Shown here piece by piece: positions 43,521-56,226 of a DNA stretch of 64,000 nucleotides (positions are counted from its first letter, which is position 1; every line of letters begins with the position of its first letter). The notes beneath the pieces were generated by a model. The model had not been told where the DNA came from. It did no database searches and saw only the letters and a list, made by a program, of their open reading frames with translations. Origin of the DNA: Arachis hypogaea (lineage: Eukaryota > Streptophyta > Magnoliopsida > Fabales > Fabaceae); the NCBI RefSeq assembly GCF_003086295.3, contig NC_092040.1, forward strand, positions 55,159,559 through 55,223,558, given 5' to 3'. The position numbers and the translations under genes were made by a program.

Positions 43521-45076
43521 TGATGAGCGGATATTTTATACGCTTTTTGGGGGTAATTTCATGTAGATTTTAGTATGTTTTAATTAATTTTTAGTAGAAT
43601 ATTATTAGTTTTTAGGCAAAAATTATATTTCTGGACTTTACTATGAGTTTGTGTGTTTTTCTGTGATTTCAGGTATTTTCTGGCTGAAATTGAGGAAGCT
43701 GAGCAAAAATCTGAGTTAGGCCGAAAAAGGACTGCTGATGCTGTTGGATTCTGACCTCCCTGCACTCGAAATGGATTTTTTGGAGATACAGGAGTCCAAT
43801 TGGCGCGCTCTCAACGGCGTTGGAAAGTAGACATCCAGGGCTTTCCAGCAATATATAATACTCCATACTTTGCGCGAAGATAGATGACGTAACTTGGCGT
43901 TGAACACCAAGTACATGCTGCTGTCTGGAGTTAAACGCCAGAAAAACGTCATGATCCGGAGTTGAACGCCCAAAACACGTTATAACTTGGAGTTCAACTC
44001 CAAGAAAGGCCTCAACTCGTGGATAGCTTTAGTCCCAGCCCCAGCACACACCAAGTGGGCCCCAGAAGTGGATTTCTGCACCAATTATCTTAGTTTACTC
44101 ATTTTCTGTAAACCTAGGTTACTAGTTTACTATTTAAACAACTTTTAGAGACTAATCTTATACCTTATGACATTTTCAGATCTGAATTACATACTTTTTG
44201 ATGGCATGAGTCTCTAAACTCCATTGTTGGGGGTGAGGAGCTCTGCAGCGTCTCGATGAATTAATACAATTCCTTTATTTTCCATTCAAACACGCTTGTT
44301 CTTATCTAAGATGTTCATTCGCGCTTAATTGTGGAGAAGGTGATGATCCGTGACACTCATCACCTTCCTCAATCCATGAATGTGTGCCTGACAACCACCT
44401 CCGTTCTACATCAGATTGAATGAGTATCTCTTAGATTCCTTAATCAGAATCTTCGTGGTATAAGCCGGATTGATGGCGGCATTCATGAGAATCCGAAAAG
44501 TCTAAACCTTGTCTGTGGTATTTCGAGTAGGATTCTGGGTTTGAATGACTGTGACGAGCTTCAAACTCCTGAAGGCTGGGTGTTAGTGATAGACGCAAAA
44601 GAATCAATGGATTCTATTCTAACTTGATTGAGAACCGACAGATGATTAGCCGTGCTGTGACAGAGCATAGGAACGTTTTCACTGAGAGGATGGGAAGTAG
44701 CCATTGACAACGGTGACACCCTACATAGAGCTTGCCATGGAAGGGACCTTGCGTGTGGGAAGAGGATTTCAAGGAAAAGTTGAGATTCAGAGGACAAAGC
44801 ATCTCCAAAACTCCAACATATTTCTCATTACTGCACACTAAGTAACGTTTTTATTCTCCATTATTAAAGTAATAACTATTTATTTTATGCCCTTTTCTTT
44901 ATTAAAATACGAGGTTAAAGAATCCTATTGGTATCCTGACTAAGACAAATAAAATAAACATAGCTTGCTTCAATCCAACAATCTCCGTGGGATTCGACCC
45001 TTACTCACGTAAGGTATTACTTGGACGACCCAGTGCACTTGCTGGTTAGTTGTGCGGATTACAAATTCGTGCACCA
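43521..45076 (+). repeat. 3' LTR of B
   Basis: Same length as the 5' LTR. It ends GTGCACCA followed by CTGCT and the rest of C's LTR. Confidence 0.93.
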
Positions 45077-45081
45077 CTGCT

Positions 45082-46145
45082 CCGACGCCAGGCGACGCGA
45101 ACGCGTGGGACACACGGACGCGTGACCTGGCAGGAACACAACCCGCGCGGCCGCGTGAGCCATGCGGCCGCGTCACTTTTCCGCGACCTGTACGTACCAG
45201 AATACGCTGGGGGCGATTTCTAGGCTGTTTTTAATCCAGTTTGCGGCCCAGAAAACACAGATTAGAGGCTATAAAGTGGGGAAATCCATTCATTCATGAG
45301 AAAGCTTTCACGTTCACAATTTTAGGAGTAGATGTAGTTTTTAGAGAGAGAGGTTCTCTCCTCTCTCTTAGGATTAGGATTTAGGATTTCTCTTAGTTTT
45401 AGGAGCGACTCTCAATCACAGGTTCTTTATTTTTATTTATTTTCCCAATTTACTTTATGAACTCTTCCATGTTACAGATTACTCTTTTAAATTAATGTTA
45501 TTTGAGGTATTTCAGTTTAATATTGCTTTCTTTTGTTTATGCTATTATTGTTTTTACTCTGAAGACATCTTTATTCCAGTAAGATTTACTTTTCCACTTT
45601 TGGTTTTGGTTAAGAAATTAGTAACTCAGGGATTATCCAATTCAACAGCATAATTGATAATTGTTATATTGCCAATTGAGTTGAACTTCAATAATCCCAA
45701 TCTTTTCTTAGGAAATAAATAGGATCCGAAGATCAAACCAATTAATCCCTTGACCTTCCTTTATATTAGTAAAGGCTAACGAAGTGGAATTAAGATTCAA
45801 TTATTATCACTACTGATAAGGATAGCCAGGATAGGACCTCTAATTTCTTATACCTTGCCAAGAGATTTTATTATTAATATTTTATTTTACTTGTCATATA
45901 ACATATTCCCTCCTTACTTCCAAAACCCCAATTTACAAACTCATAACCAATAATAAGAACATACCTCCCTGCAATTCCTTGAGAAGACGACCCGAGGTTT
46001 AAATACTTCGGTTATCAATTTATTTAGGGGTTTGTTACTTGTGACAACCAAAACGTTTGTACGAAAGAATTTCTGTCGGTTTAGAGACTATATCTACAAC
46101 GCGAATATTTTTAATAATTCTTTACTGGCAAAAATCTCGACGTCA
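45082..46145 (+). repeat. 3' LTR of C, second part
   Basis: Matches 16873-17938 of the 5' LTR, with TATAAA at 45270-45275. Ends CGACGTCA, followed by TSD GTCTC. Confidence 0.9.
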
Positions 46146-46150
46146 GTCTC

Positions 46151-47491
46151 ATAATCTCAGTACAAATCAGTAATTCAGTGGTTTTTCAGAAAACATTTTT
46201 ACTATAAATGGATCCATCATCTCAATCGGAATCCTTGACTCATCTCAACCACAGTAATTTCACATCTCAGTTCTGAACTCAACAGTTCCTCAATCCTTAT
46301 CTTATACATCAATCATTCATCACTTGACGTAAAACCATCCTCAGTGCGCCAAAAACCTAGGCCTTCGTTTTCTAATACTCAAAACCAAGCCCAAAAGTCT
46401 TAAAATAGTGTTATAGAAGCTTACAACCTTGTTGGAAAGGTAAAATGGTTGAAAACAAGTAAAATTTGAGAAACAGGACGTGTGCGGCCGCACAGGGATC
46501 TGTGCGTGCCCACGCCCAGGAATGTTAAAATGTGTGCGTACGCACAGATGACAAAACTTATAGAATCCTTTCACTCGCACAGCCTGTGCCAGCGCCCCCA
46601 ACAGATTGGCCTTCCCAATGTGTGCATCCGTACAGGTTGAAATTCTTCCTTAGATATGTGCGCGCACAAGTTGTGCTAGCACTGCAAACAGAATGCACTT
46701 TTCTGCCTGTGTGTGCACACAGGTGTGTGCGTCTGCATAGATTGAAATTTTTGCAGGTTGTGCATCCACACAAGGGTGTGCGTGTGCACATATAAGAATT
46801 CATGAAATTCTACAACTTTGCAGAATTTCAAATTTTTAACACCAACTTTGAATGATCTTAACTTCCTCTACAAAATTCCAAATTTTGCAAACTTTATATC
46901 GATTTAAAGGGTTTTCAAAGATCTTTATTTTTAAACAAATTTCAATCAATTTCAAAAACCGAGGCTAAAGTTATGATCAAACAAAGTTCACCAAAAACCC
47001 AATTTTATCCAACTTCACCATTTACACAATTTCTTACCATACACATTCCAAATCATATCAAACCATTTAAAAACCCCATCTTTTATCAAAATTAACCTGT
47101 TATGCTATAATACACCAACATCACCACATTTCCCTTCACATTTCATCATCTTCAACATCAACACCAATATATCACACTCTTACAACCATAATGCTAAATC
47201 ATCAATTTCAACATCACTTACGTCATCATTATTCCTTTTCAAGTTACACAATCACTCATCATTACCATATTACCATCATCCATCATAATCAAACACAACA
47301 ATCATTAATTCCTCATAAATCACCACATACCATCATTTAACAAACATTTAAATTCAACCTTATCATATGGATCACTAGCCTAAGTGTCCATGAATATTAT
47401 ATAAGAGGAAACCGAAACCATACCTTGACCGATTCCCTATATGCACCAAATCTCCAAATTAGCACAAACAAGCTTCCAACCACAATCCAAG
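46151..47491. repeat. LTR J, right part
   Basis: Continuation of 15210-16444 after C. It contains a palindrome cluster at about 46483-46795 (TGTGCGGCCGCACA, TGTGCGTACGCACA, TGTGTGCACACA) and then AT/CA-rich sequence without genes. D interrupts at 47492; the candidate D TSD is CCAAG (47487-47491). Confidence 0.5.
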
Positions 47492-48921
47492 TGATACACC
47501 ACTATTTCGTGGTACATTTTGTGCTTAATTGAGTGGATTTTATCCACTATTCTCACAATTATTCATGTAAATTGCATGTTTTACACTTTCCTTCCTGATT
47601 TTGTGCTATGATTGAAAACATGTTTCTTTGGCCTTAATTTCACTAATCTTAATCATCTCTTATTACCATTCGATGCCTTGATATGTGTGTTAAGTTTTTT
47701 TAAGTTTTATAGGGTAGGAATGGCTTAGAGGATGGAAAGAAAGCATGCAAAAGTGGAAGGAATACTAGAAGTTGAAGGAACTGCAAAGCTATTAGCCCTG
47801 ACCTCTTCACACTAAATCGATCATAACTTGAGCTATAAAGATCCAAATGAAGCGGTTTCAGTTGCGTTGGAAAGCTAACATCTGGGGCTTCGCAAAGATA
47901 TATAATTCGCCATAGTTGCCTTGAAGTTAGGCAATGCGCACGCATGAAGCACGCGTACGCGTGACATGCGCACGTGTTGGACGTATCAGAAATTGCTGGA
48001 GGCGATTTTTGGGCTATTTTTGACACAGTTTTCGGCCCAGAAAACACATATTAGAGGCTATAGAGTGGGAGAATCCAGGGATTCATCAAACACAACTTTC
48101 ATTCACATAATTTTAGGTTTTAGATGTAGTTTTCTAGAGAGAGAGAGGCTCTCTCCTCTCTCTAGGTTTTAGGATTTAGGATTTCTATTAGTTTTAGGTT
48201 TATTTCTTCCCATTTCCAGGTTCAATATTCCTTTAATTGTATTTCTCTTCTACTTTTATTTATTCTACTACTTTAATTTATGAATCCTCATGTTAGATTT
48301 GATTTCTTTTATTAATGTAATTTTTGGTATTTCATGTTTATTGATTGCTTCCACATTTGTTGTTATTGAATTTCTTGGCTTTGGTTGAGTAATTGGTGAC
48401 ACTTGAGTTATCAAACTCCTTTGTTGATGGATAATTGTTATGTTTGCTAGTTGATTTGAATTCCACTAACTCTAGTCTCTCCATAGGAGTTGACTAGGAC
48501 CTAGGAAATCAAATTGATTTATCCTCTTGATATACCTTCATAGTTAGAGGTTGACCAAGTGGGAGCAATGAACAATTCTCATCAAAATTGATAAGGATAA
48601 CTAGGATAGGACATCCAGTTCTCATACCTTGCCAAGAGCTTTTCCAGTTGTTAGTTTACTTCTTTTGCCATTTACTTTCCTTGTTCCTTATTTCAAAATC
48701 CCCAAAAACACACTTTTCCATAACCAATTATAAGCACACTTCCTTACAATTCCTTGAGAGACGACCCGAGGTTTAAATACTTCGGTTATCAATTTTACTA
48801 GGGGTTTGTTACTTGTGACAACCAAGTTTTTGTACAAAAGGATTCTTGTTTGGTTTAGAAGCTATACTTTCAACGAGAATTTATTTGTGAAATTCTAGAC
48901 CACACAAGAATTCGTTCGTCA
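47492..48921 (+). repeat. 5' LTR of D (1430 bp)
   Basis: TGATACACCACTATTTCGTGG to TTCGTTCGTCA. Collinear with C's LTR but clearly diverged. The promoter site reads TATAGA instead of TATAAA. Confidence 0.85.
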
Positions 48922-48924
48922 AAA

Positions 48925-48942
48925 TGGCATCGTTGCTGGAGA
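48925..48942 (+). promoter_or_regulatory. Decayed primer binding site of D
   Basis: TGGCATCGTTGCTGGAGA, four mismatches to the tRNA-Asp PBS, all C-to-T or G-to-A transitions. Confidence 0.75.
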
Positions 48943-49038
48943 ATTGCAAACGTGTGCCTTATTATTGGTTAATGGTTATTGTAAATATTTGATTTTTGCT
49001 TGTTTATTTGTTCTTATTTTTAATTTTTATTAGCCACT

Positions 49039-50861
49039 ATGAATTCTCACCCCTATCGCTATGAGTTTGGTTCCAATATTGTTGTAGGAAATGGAAGCCA
49101 TAATGGGAATAGGCATCAAGGTTGAAATAATCAAAGATGGCAGGAGCTACAAGGATTTGATCAATCCTCTTGGCAACAACCCCCTCTAACGTGCTATAAC
49201 CAACAACCATTCCATGATGCATACTAAGACAATAGTTATGGTGGACCCTTTCGTGATAACCAACCTCCACCAAATTACTATAGTCAAGAGCCATTCCAGG
49301 GTGCGTACCAAGATGATGAATATGGTGGACCCCCTTATAGTTACCAACAAACACCACCATATGCCTATGAACCCCCTCCTCAACATAATTTTGAACCACC
49401 ATACTCACAAGCACCTTACCACCAAACACCTCCATATGACCCTAATCCTTACCCACCAAACCAAGAGCCTTATAAGCCATACTTAGAACCACCACCTCAA
49501 TATACACCATCTCCATATCCTTATCAAGAGGAACCACCTCCGTATTATGAGCCCTTTCTCCCAACAAATGAACCCTCCTATCCACCCCAAACCTCCATAG
49601 AGAACAAACTTACCTCTCTCATTGGTCTCACTTCTAAACTCCAAAATCTTATATCCCGCATGGACCAACCCTCTACCTCCAATATTCAACCCTCAAGCTT
49701 CACTGCACCACCACCCTCTGTGCAAGAATACCCATATCCATCAACCCAAGAGCAACACGATTCCAATTATGCTAGTGACATGGAACAAGAGAGATAGGAT
49801 CACCTTAGGGTCACAATGGATTGGTTACACGCGGCCTTATTTCCAGAGGAGCAAGAGGAGGCCCAAAATGTGGAGGTATGAGAGACCTTTAAAGATGAAT
49901 GAGTAGTTGAAGGGAGTTGTCATGGAAAGAAAATCCTCAAGGAGGAGTACGATTTAATGCTAAAACAAATGGACAAAGCTGCAATAGTTAAAGAGGAAGT
50001 GGTTGAAGACTTAGGAGATGCAAAACCTCTATGGGAAGGTCAAGTCATAGAGCCTCCTTCCAAGATGCTTGAAATTGTTGTTAAGGAGGGTGTACAACCT
50101 CCAAGGCATATCATGGCTGAAGACCTTGAGGAGGTCGATCAAGAGATGGATTCAATCATTGATGAATCCTTATCTACAATTGAATCCTCTCCTATTGGAC
50201 CTGACATGGAGATTAAAGAAGAAGAAGCACAACTTCCCATGCCCTTGGTGAGCAATGAAGAAGAGATTGAATTGGGAGAAAGCTACCAAGAGAAAGAGGT
50301 TAAAATTGAAGAAGCTGGCAAAGAGGTGGAAGCTGTCAAGGAAGAGCACAAGGGAGTGGAGCTTGCAAGATCATTGGAAACACCTCTCCCAAAGCCATTA
50401 CCGTCCAATACAACATTCAAGTGGGTAAAATTCTTATCCTCAATCTTCACTTCCCCACTTGAATATGGGCTACTGGAGACGGATGGTCAACTTAGAGTTC
50501 TTTGTGGCTTTAAGAGTAAGAGGGAGATGGTGAGTGAGAGGAGTTGTCAAGCAAGGTTCAGTACGGTTGTCTGCTCCAAATCAAAGTGCAAGGGTTATTG
50601 TAGAGCTCAATTGAATGGGTCTAGGAAGTTATTTGGCCACTTCAGTGAGAATTCAGACTGCTTTCCACCTGGTTGGAACAATGGTGATCAACACAAAGAC
50701 AAGTGCAAAAGCAAGGTTTGGGACCCCGGAATTCATTCAAGCAATCAACACTCTTGGGGCCTTGTCACTTGCTTCAACTTGCTTGAAAGCATTATGTGCC
50801 TAGTTTGGGATCCCGGAGGCTATTGGAATTACAAGGATTGGTGGGGTGAAGAACTGAAGAT
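49039..50861 (+). pseudogene. Pro/Tyr-rich ORF of D, five nonsense codons, cut by E
   Basis: Frame starts at ATG 49039 (MNSHPYRYEFG), as in C. In-frame stops: TGA 49123, TAA 49225, TAG 49795, TGA 49879, TGA 49900. The N-terminal domain is longer than in C, with repeats of the type QQPFHDAY/QEPFQGAYQDDEYGGP. From 49957 the frame is open through the conserved C-terminal block (TFKWVKFLSS, LEYGLLETDGQLR, RAQLNGSRKLFGHF, KVWDPGI, CLVWDPGGYWN). It is interrupted at 50862 by E's LTR, so residues after WWGEELK are foreign. No known domain recognised. Confidence 0.6.
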
Positions 50862-52311
50862 TGATGGTTTAGAAGTTATAGTAAACTCTCGTTGTAAGTA
50901 TAGTTACTAAACCAAGCAATCAACCTTTCTTACAAACATTTGGTTGTCACAAGTAACAAACCCCTTTTGAAATTGATAACCGAGTATTCAAACCTCGGGT
51001 CGTCCTCTCAAGGAATTGCAGGGAGGTATGTTCTTATTATTGGCTATGAAAAAGGTAAAATTGGGGTTTTTGGAAATAAGGAAGAAGTATGACAAGTAAT
51101 TCAAAGGACAATTAAAATAAATAAATAATTATAAAATAAACTCTTGGCAAGGTATGAAATTTCGAACGTCATATCCTAGTTACTCCTATAAGAATGGAAG
51201 TTAATCCCACTTAGTTAACCTTTGCGTAAGCAAGGGAAAGTCAAGTGAACCAATTGGTTAGATTTCCCAAGTCCTAGCCAAATCCTAAGGAAAGACTAGA
51301 GTTAGTGGAATTCCAGTTAATTAGCCGACATAACAATCAATCATGAATAGTTGAGAACTCAAGAGCTTCCAGTTAATCAATTAAAGCCAATAGTAAATAA
51401 TCTAAATTAAAATTAAAGAAAAGCAATCATGAGTCTGAAATATCTCAAATTATATTAAATAGAAAATGTCAATTCTAACATGGACAATATCATCAACCAA
51501 TTGGGCAACATCAATCAAACACAATTAAAAATATCAGAGTAAATAAAAGTAGAAGAGAAACATAAATTATTAAACCTGATGAAGATAAAATAATCCTGAA
51601 GTGAAAAGAAATCCTAATCCTAAAATAAATTCTAATCCTAATCCTAATCCTAAGAGAGAGGAGAGAACCTCTCTAACTAAAAACTACATCTAAAACCTAA
51701 AATTGTGAATTATGAAAGCCTGTTGAGTCTCTGCAAGTTCCCTGACTTTAATCTGTGTTTCTTGGCCGAAAACTGGGTTGAAATGCGGCCCAGAATCTCT
51801 GCCAGCAACTTTTGTAATTCTGCAGATTGCGCACGTCACGCGTCCACGTGGTCCACGCGTTCGCGTCACTTAGCATTTCTCGTACCACGTGTGCGCGTCG
51901 TCCACGCTTTCGCGTTGTTCGTGCAGCTTCCAATCCATGCGGTCGCGTCAGGCATGCGAACGCACCACTCTGATTTCTTCCATTTTGCGCGGTCGCGTGA
52001 GCCATGCGACCGCATGACTTCTCGCTGGTCATCTCCTCAATTCCTTGTGTTCCTTCCATTTTTGCACGCTTCCTCTTTATTCTCTAAGCCATTCCTGCCC
52101 TATGAAGCCTGAAACACTTAACAGACAGATCAAGATTAAGATTAGCTAAATTAAGATTAGCTAAATTAAGACCAAAGAAGCATGTTTTCAATCATAGAAC
52201 TAAACTAGGAAGGAATTGTAAAATCATGCAAATCTTATGAATAAGTGGGTGAAAAGCTTGATAAAACCACTCAATTAAATACAATATAAACCATGAAATA
52301 GTGGTTTATCA
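50862..52311 (-). repeat. 3' LTR of E (1450 bp)
   Basis: Reverse complement of a C-type LTR: left end TGATGGTTTAGAAG, right end AGTGGTTTATCA at 52311. Contains the CACGCG-type palindrome cluster (about 51835-52015) and the GGAGAGAACCTCTC segment. Probable TSD AAGAT (50857-50861). Confidence 0.8.
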
Positions 52312-52330
52312 ACCTTCCCACACTTAATCA

Positions 52331-52350
52331 TTAGCATGTCCTCATGCTAA
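52331..52350 (-). promoter_or_regulatory. AGGA-loop hairpin (E, LTR-border copy)
   Basis: Minus strand TTAGCATGAGGACATGCTAA, a perfect 8-bp stem, followed by TGATTAAGTGTGGGAAGG and the LTR. Confidence 0.65.
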
Positions 52351-52550
52351 ACTCAAGGAGACCAAATAAATGAATAGGGAAAGGCTAGACTCATGCAATG
52401 CAGCCTATGAATGTGAATGCAACTACATGCAAAATATTTCTACCTACTTGGTAAAAAAGTAAATAAATCCTTCAAGAATAAATATGAACTGGATAGCTCA
52501 TAAAATCAGGGAACATAGAATCAAGCATTGAACCCTCACTGGTAGTGTAG

Positions 52551-54073
52551 TGGTGCACGAAATTGCAATCACACTTTTGCAACTCCGCACAACTAACCAG
52601 CAAGTGCACTGGGTCGTCCAAGTAATACCTTGCGTGAGCAAGGGTCGATCCCACGGAGATTGTCGGCTTGAAGCAAGCTATGGTTATCTTGTAAATCTTA
52701 GTCAGGATATCAGAAATTATCAGGATTGTTTGTGAAAAGCAAAAGAACATGAATTGATTACTTGTTTTGCAGTAATGGGAAATAGGTTGAGGTTTGGAGA
52801 TGCTCCATCTTCTGAATCTCTGCTTTCCTACTGTCTTCTTCTTCAAACACGCAAGTCTCCTTCCATGGCAAGCTGTATGTAGGGTTTCACCGTTGTCAAT
52901 GGCTACCTCCCATCCTCTCAGTGAAAACGATTGCATATGCTCTGTCACAGCACGCGGAATTCATCTGTCGGTTCTCAATCAGGCCGGAATAGAATCCAGT
53001 GATTCTTTTGCGTCTGTCACTAACGCCCCGCCTTCAGGAGTTTGAAGCTCGTCACAGTCATCCAATCATTGAATCCTACTCAGAATATCACAGACAAGGT
53101 TTAGACCTTCCGGATCCTCTTGAATGCCGCCATCAATTCTAGCTTATACCACGAAGATTCCGATTAAAGAATCCAAGAGATAACTACTTAATCTAAGGTA
53201 GAACGGAGGTGGTTGTCAGGCACACGTTCATAGTTGAGAATGATGATGATTGTCACGGATCATCACATTCATCCGGATTAAGAACAAGTATTATCTTAGA
53301 ATGGAAGCAAGCATGATTGAATGAGAAACAGTAGTAATTGCATTAATCCATCAAGACACAGCAGAGCTCCTCACCCCCAACCATGAGGTTTAGAGACTCA
53401 TGCTGTGGAAAGTACACAAAGAAAACGTGTAAAGTGTCATGAGGTACTCATACAAAGTCAAAAGATCCTATTAATAGTAAACTAGTATCCTCAGGTTTAC
53501 AGAAATGGGTAAATGACATAAAATTCCACTTCCGGGCCCACTTGGTGTGTGCTTGGGCTGAGCAATGAAGCATTTTCGTGTAGAGACCTTTTCCGGAGTT
53601 AAACGCCAGCTTTCATGCCAGTTTGGGCGTTTAACTCCAAGTTTTATGCCAGTTCCGGCGTTTAACGCTGGAATTTCTGAGGGTGACTTTGAGCGCCGGT
53701 TTGGGCCATCAAATCTTGGACAAAGTATGGACTATCATATATTGCTGGAAAGCCCAGGATGTCTACTTTCCAATGCCGTTAAGAGCGCGCCAATTGGGCT
53801 TCTGTAGCTCCAGAAAATTCGCTTCGAGTGCAGGGAGGTCAGAATCCAACAGCATCTGCAGTCCTTTTTGGTCTCTGAATCAGATTTTTGCTCAGGACCC
53901 TAAATTTCAGCCAGAAAATACCTGAAATCACAGAAAAATACACAAACTCATAGTAAAGTCCAGAAAAGTAAATTTTAGCTAAAAACTAATAAAAATATAC
54001 TAAAAACTAACTAGATCATACTAAAAACATACTAAAAACAATGCCAAAAAGCATACAAATTATCCGCTCATCA
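52551..54073 (-). repeat. 3' LTR of F (1523 bp)
   Basis: TGGTGCACGAAATTGC to TTATCCGCTCATCA. Nearly identical to 62602-64000. The near-identity suggests recent insertion, consistent with F being innermost on this side. Confidence 0.92.
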
Positions 54074-55038
54074 CAACACCAAACTTAAATTGTTGCTTGT
54101 CCCCAAGCAACTGAAAATCAAAATAGGATAAAAAGAAGAGAATATACTATAGACTCCAAAATATCAAGGAAACATAGTTCCAATTAGATGAGCGGGACTA
54201 GTAGCTTTTTGCCTCCGAACAGTTTTGGCATCTCACTCTATCCTTTGAAGTTCAGAATGATTGGCATCTATAAGAACTCAGAACTCAGATAGTGTTATTG
54301 ATTCTCTTAGTTGAGCATAATGATTCTTGAACATAGCTAGTGTATGAGTCTTGGCTGTGGCCCAAAGCACTCTGTCTTCCAGTATTACCACCGGATACAT
54401 ACATGCCACAGACACATAATTGGGTGAACCCTTTCAGATTGTGACTCAGCTTTGCTAAAGTCCCCAATTAGAGGTGTCCAGGGTTCTTAAGCACACTCTT
54501 GCTGCCTTGGATCACAACTTTATTTCTTTCTTTTTCTTTTTCTTTTCTTCTTCTCTTTTTTTTTCGAAAAAATTTTTTTTGTATCCACTGCTTTTTCTTG
54601 CTTCAAGAATCAATCTAATGATTTTAGATCCTCAATAACAGTTCTCTTTTTCCTCATTCTTTCAAGAGCCAACAATTTTAACATTCTCAAAACAACAAAT
54701 TCAAAAGACATATGCACTGTTCAAGCATTCATTCAGAAAACAAAAAGTATTGTCACCACATCAAGCTAATTCAACTAGTTTCAAGGATAAATTTCGAAAT
54801 CCTGTACTTCTTGTTCTTTTGTGATTAAAGCATTTTTCATTTAAGAGAGGTGATGGATTCATAGGACATTCATAGCTTTAAGGCATAAAATTTCAATTTT
54901 ATTAACTATGAATTAAGAACAAGACTCAAAGATAAATATAAGATGAGACAAAAAAAATTAAAAATAGAAAAAAAAACACAAAAAAAAACACACAAAAACA
55001 TAGGCTCCTAATGATAGAGGTTTTCACAGAGTTAGGAC
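54074..55038 (-). other. 3' untranslated region of F with LTR-border hairpin
   Basis: Hairpin at 54092-54111: minus strand GTTGCTTG-GGGA-CAAGCAAC, the only copy with a changed loop base. Also present are a purine tract (minus strand, about 54522-54590) and the family phrase GACTCAGCTTTGCTAAAGTC. No gene. Confidence 0.6.
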
Positions 55039-56152
55039 TCAACAACCTTGATTTTGAGAAGTGGATGCTCCCTCAGCTTGAGAGGAGAGGTTTTGGCGTT
55101 TCAACTCTTGGAGTTCACGCCCCTGCTTCTCTTGTTCCTTCAGCAATTTGCAGAGCATGCAGTTCTGATTCTGCTGTTCTTCCTTCAGTTGCTCCATAGT
55201 CTCTTGCAACTTGGTGATAGATGCTTCTAGGCTGGTCCAGTAGTCAATTCTTGGGAATTCAGGGAGGAATTCCTGCGCCCTCCTCTTGATAGAGTTGTCT
55301 TGCATTTGGCCTTCCATTGACTTCTTGGTGATTGGGTGTTCAATGGGTATGAACTCATCTACTCCCATCTTCACCCCAGCCTCTTTACAGAGCAAGGAGA
55401 TCAAGCTTGGGTAAGCCAATTTGGCTTCAGTGGAATTCTTATTTGCAATTGTGTAGATCTCACAAGCAATCACATGATGAACCTCCACTTCTTTTCCAAG
55501 CATAATGCAATGAATCATCACTGCCCTCTTGATGGTGACCTCAGAACGGTTGCTAGTGGGCAATATGGAACGCCCAATAAAGTCTAGCCAACCTCTTGCA
55601 ATTGGTTTGAGGTCTCCCCTCTTGAGTTGGTTTGGGACACCCTTTGAATTGGTTATCCACTTAGTTCCAGGGAGGCATATGTCCTCTAGAACTTGATCCA
55701 ACCCTTTATCTGCTCTCACCATCCTCCTATTGAAGGAATCAGGATCATCTTGCAGTTGAGGTAGTTTGAAGATTTCTCTTATTTTGTCCAGATGGAAGTA
55801 CATAACTTTCCCTCTGACCATGGTTCTGTAGGTATGGTAAGCAGTTCCAGTCATTCTTTGCTTATCTGTTAGCCACAGATTTGAGTAGAATTCCTGAACC
55901 ATGTTCCTTCCAACCTTTATTTCAGGATTGGTCAGAACTTTCCATCCTCTATTTCGAATTTGCTTTTGGATCCCCGGATATTCATCTTCTTTCAGATCAA
56001 ATTTAACTTCCGGGATCACTGACCTCAGACCCATTATTTTGTGATAATGGTCTTCATGTTCTTTGGTTAAGAACTTCTCTTGATTCCAAAGATTCTTTGG
56101 ATTATTCTCTTTCTTTCCTCTTAAATTGGTTTGTTTTTTTTTTAGGAGCCAT
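55039..56152 (-). pseudogene. 3' ORF of F, putative plant transposon protein domain, frameshifted near its start
   Basis: A start ATG at 56152 lies 54 nt after the AGGA-loop hairpin, but a run of ten T (plus strand 56134-56143) puts it out of frame with the main body. That body is open from about 56100 to the stop at 55039. It has the family blocks RNRGWKVLTNP, MVQEFYSNLW, MVRGKVMYFH, RGWLDFIGRSILPTSNRSEVT and a C-terminal coiled coil (ITKLQETMEQLKEEQQNQ). Homologous to A's 3' ORF. No membrane segment. Confidence 0.75.
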
Positions 56153-56206
56153 GATCTTGATGAATCTTGGCTTAGTGATCACGGAAAAGCACACCAAACT
56201 TAGAGG

Positions 56207-56226
56207 TTTGCTTGTCCTCAAGCAAA
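56207..56226 (-). promoter_or_regulatory. AGGA-loop hairpin (F, upstream copy)
   Basis: Minus strand TTTGCTTGAGGACAAGCAAA, followed by CCTCTAAGTTTGGTGTG. Confidence 0.65.

Larger units (their letters stand above)
23061..45076 (+). mobile_element. Element B: gag-pol LTR retrotransposon interrupted by A
   Basis: LTRs 23061-24616 and 43521-45076 (both 1556 bp), PBS, gag-protease ORF, pol split by A, integrase, both hairpin types. TSD CTGCT at 23056-23060 and 45077-45081. Length without A is about 11.1 kb. My hand count finds about 29 differences between the LTRs (about 1.9%), mostly transitions. Confidence 0.95.
16445..46145 (+). mobile_element. Element C: non-autonomous LTR retrotransposon containing B and A
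   Basis: 5' LTR 16445-17938, PBS 17942-17959, broken Pro/Tyr-rich ORF, AGGCAA-loop hairpin, palindrome cluster, short 3' ORF remnant, and a 3' LTR split by B. The 5-bp TSD GTCTC is present at 16440-16444 and 46146-46150. No RT or integrase. Without the B insertion C would be about 7.7 kb. Confidence 0.9.
47492..50861 (+). mobile_element. Element D: C-family non-autonomous element, 5' part
   Basis: 5' LTR, PBS and most of the Pro/Tyr-rich ORF. It is interrupted at 50862 by E, and its 3' part is beyond the window. Confidence 0.85.
50862..52550 (-). mobile_element. Element E: 3' end of a minus-strand C-family element
   Basis: A 3' LTR followed (on the minus strand, upstream) by the AGGA-loop hairpin and the start of its 3' untranslated region. 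It is interrupted by F at 52551. The remainder is outside the window. Confidence 0.8.

Noticed and set aside
46532..46803. Overlapping Cys/Val-rich ORFs on both strands
   Set aside because: They come from the TGTGCG palindrome cluster, which lacks stops in several frames.
53565..53925. 80-codon ORFs repeated in every F-type LTR copy
   Set aside because: They cross the palindrome and U3 region and are not kept open in A's LTRs; no sign of coding constraint.
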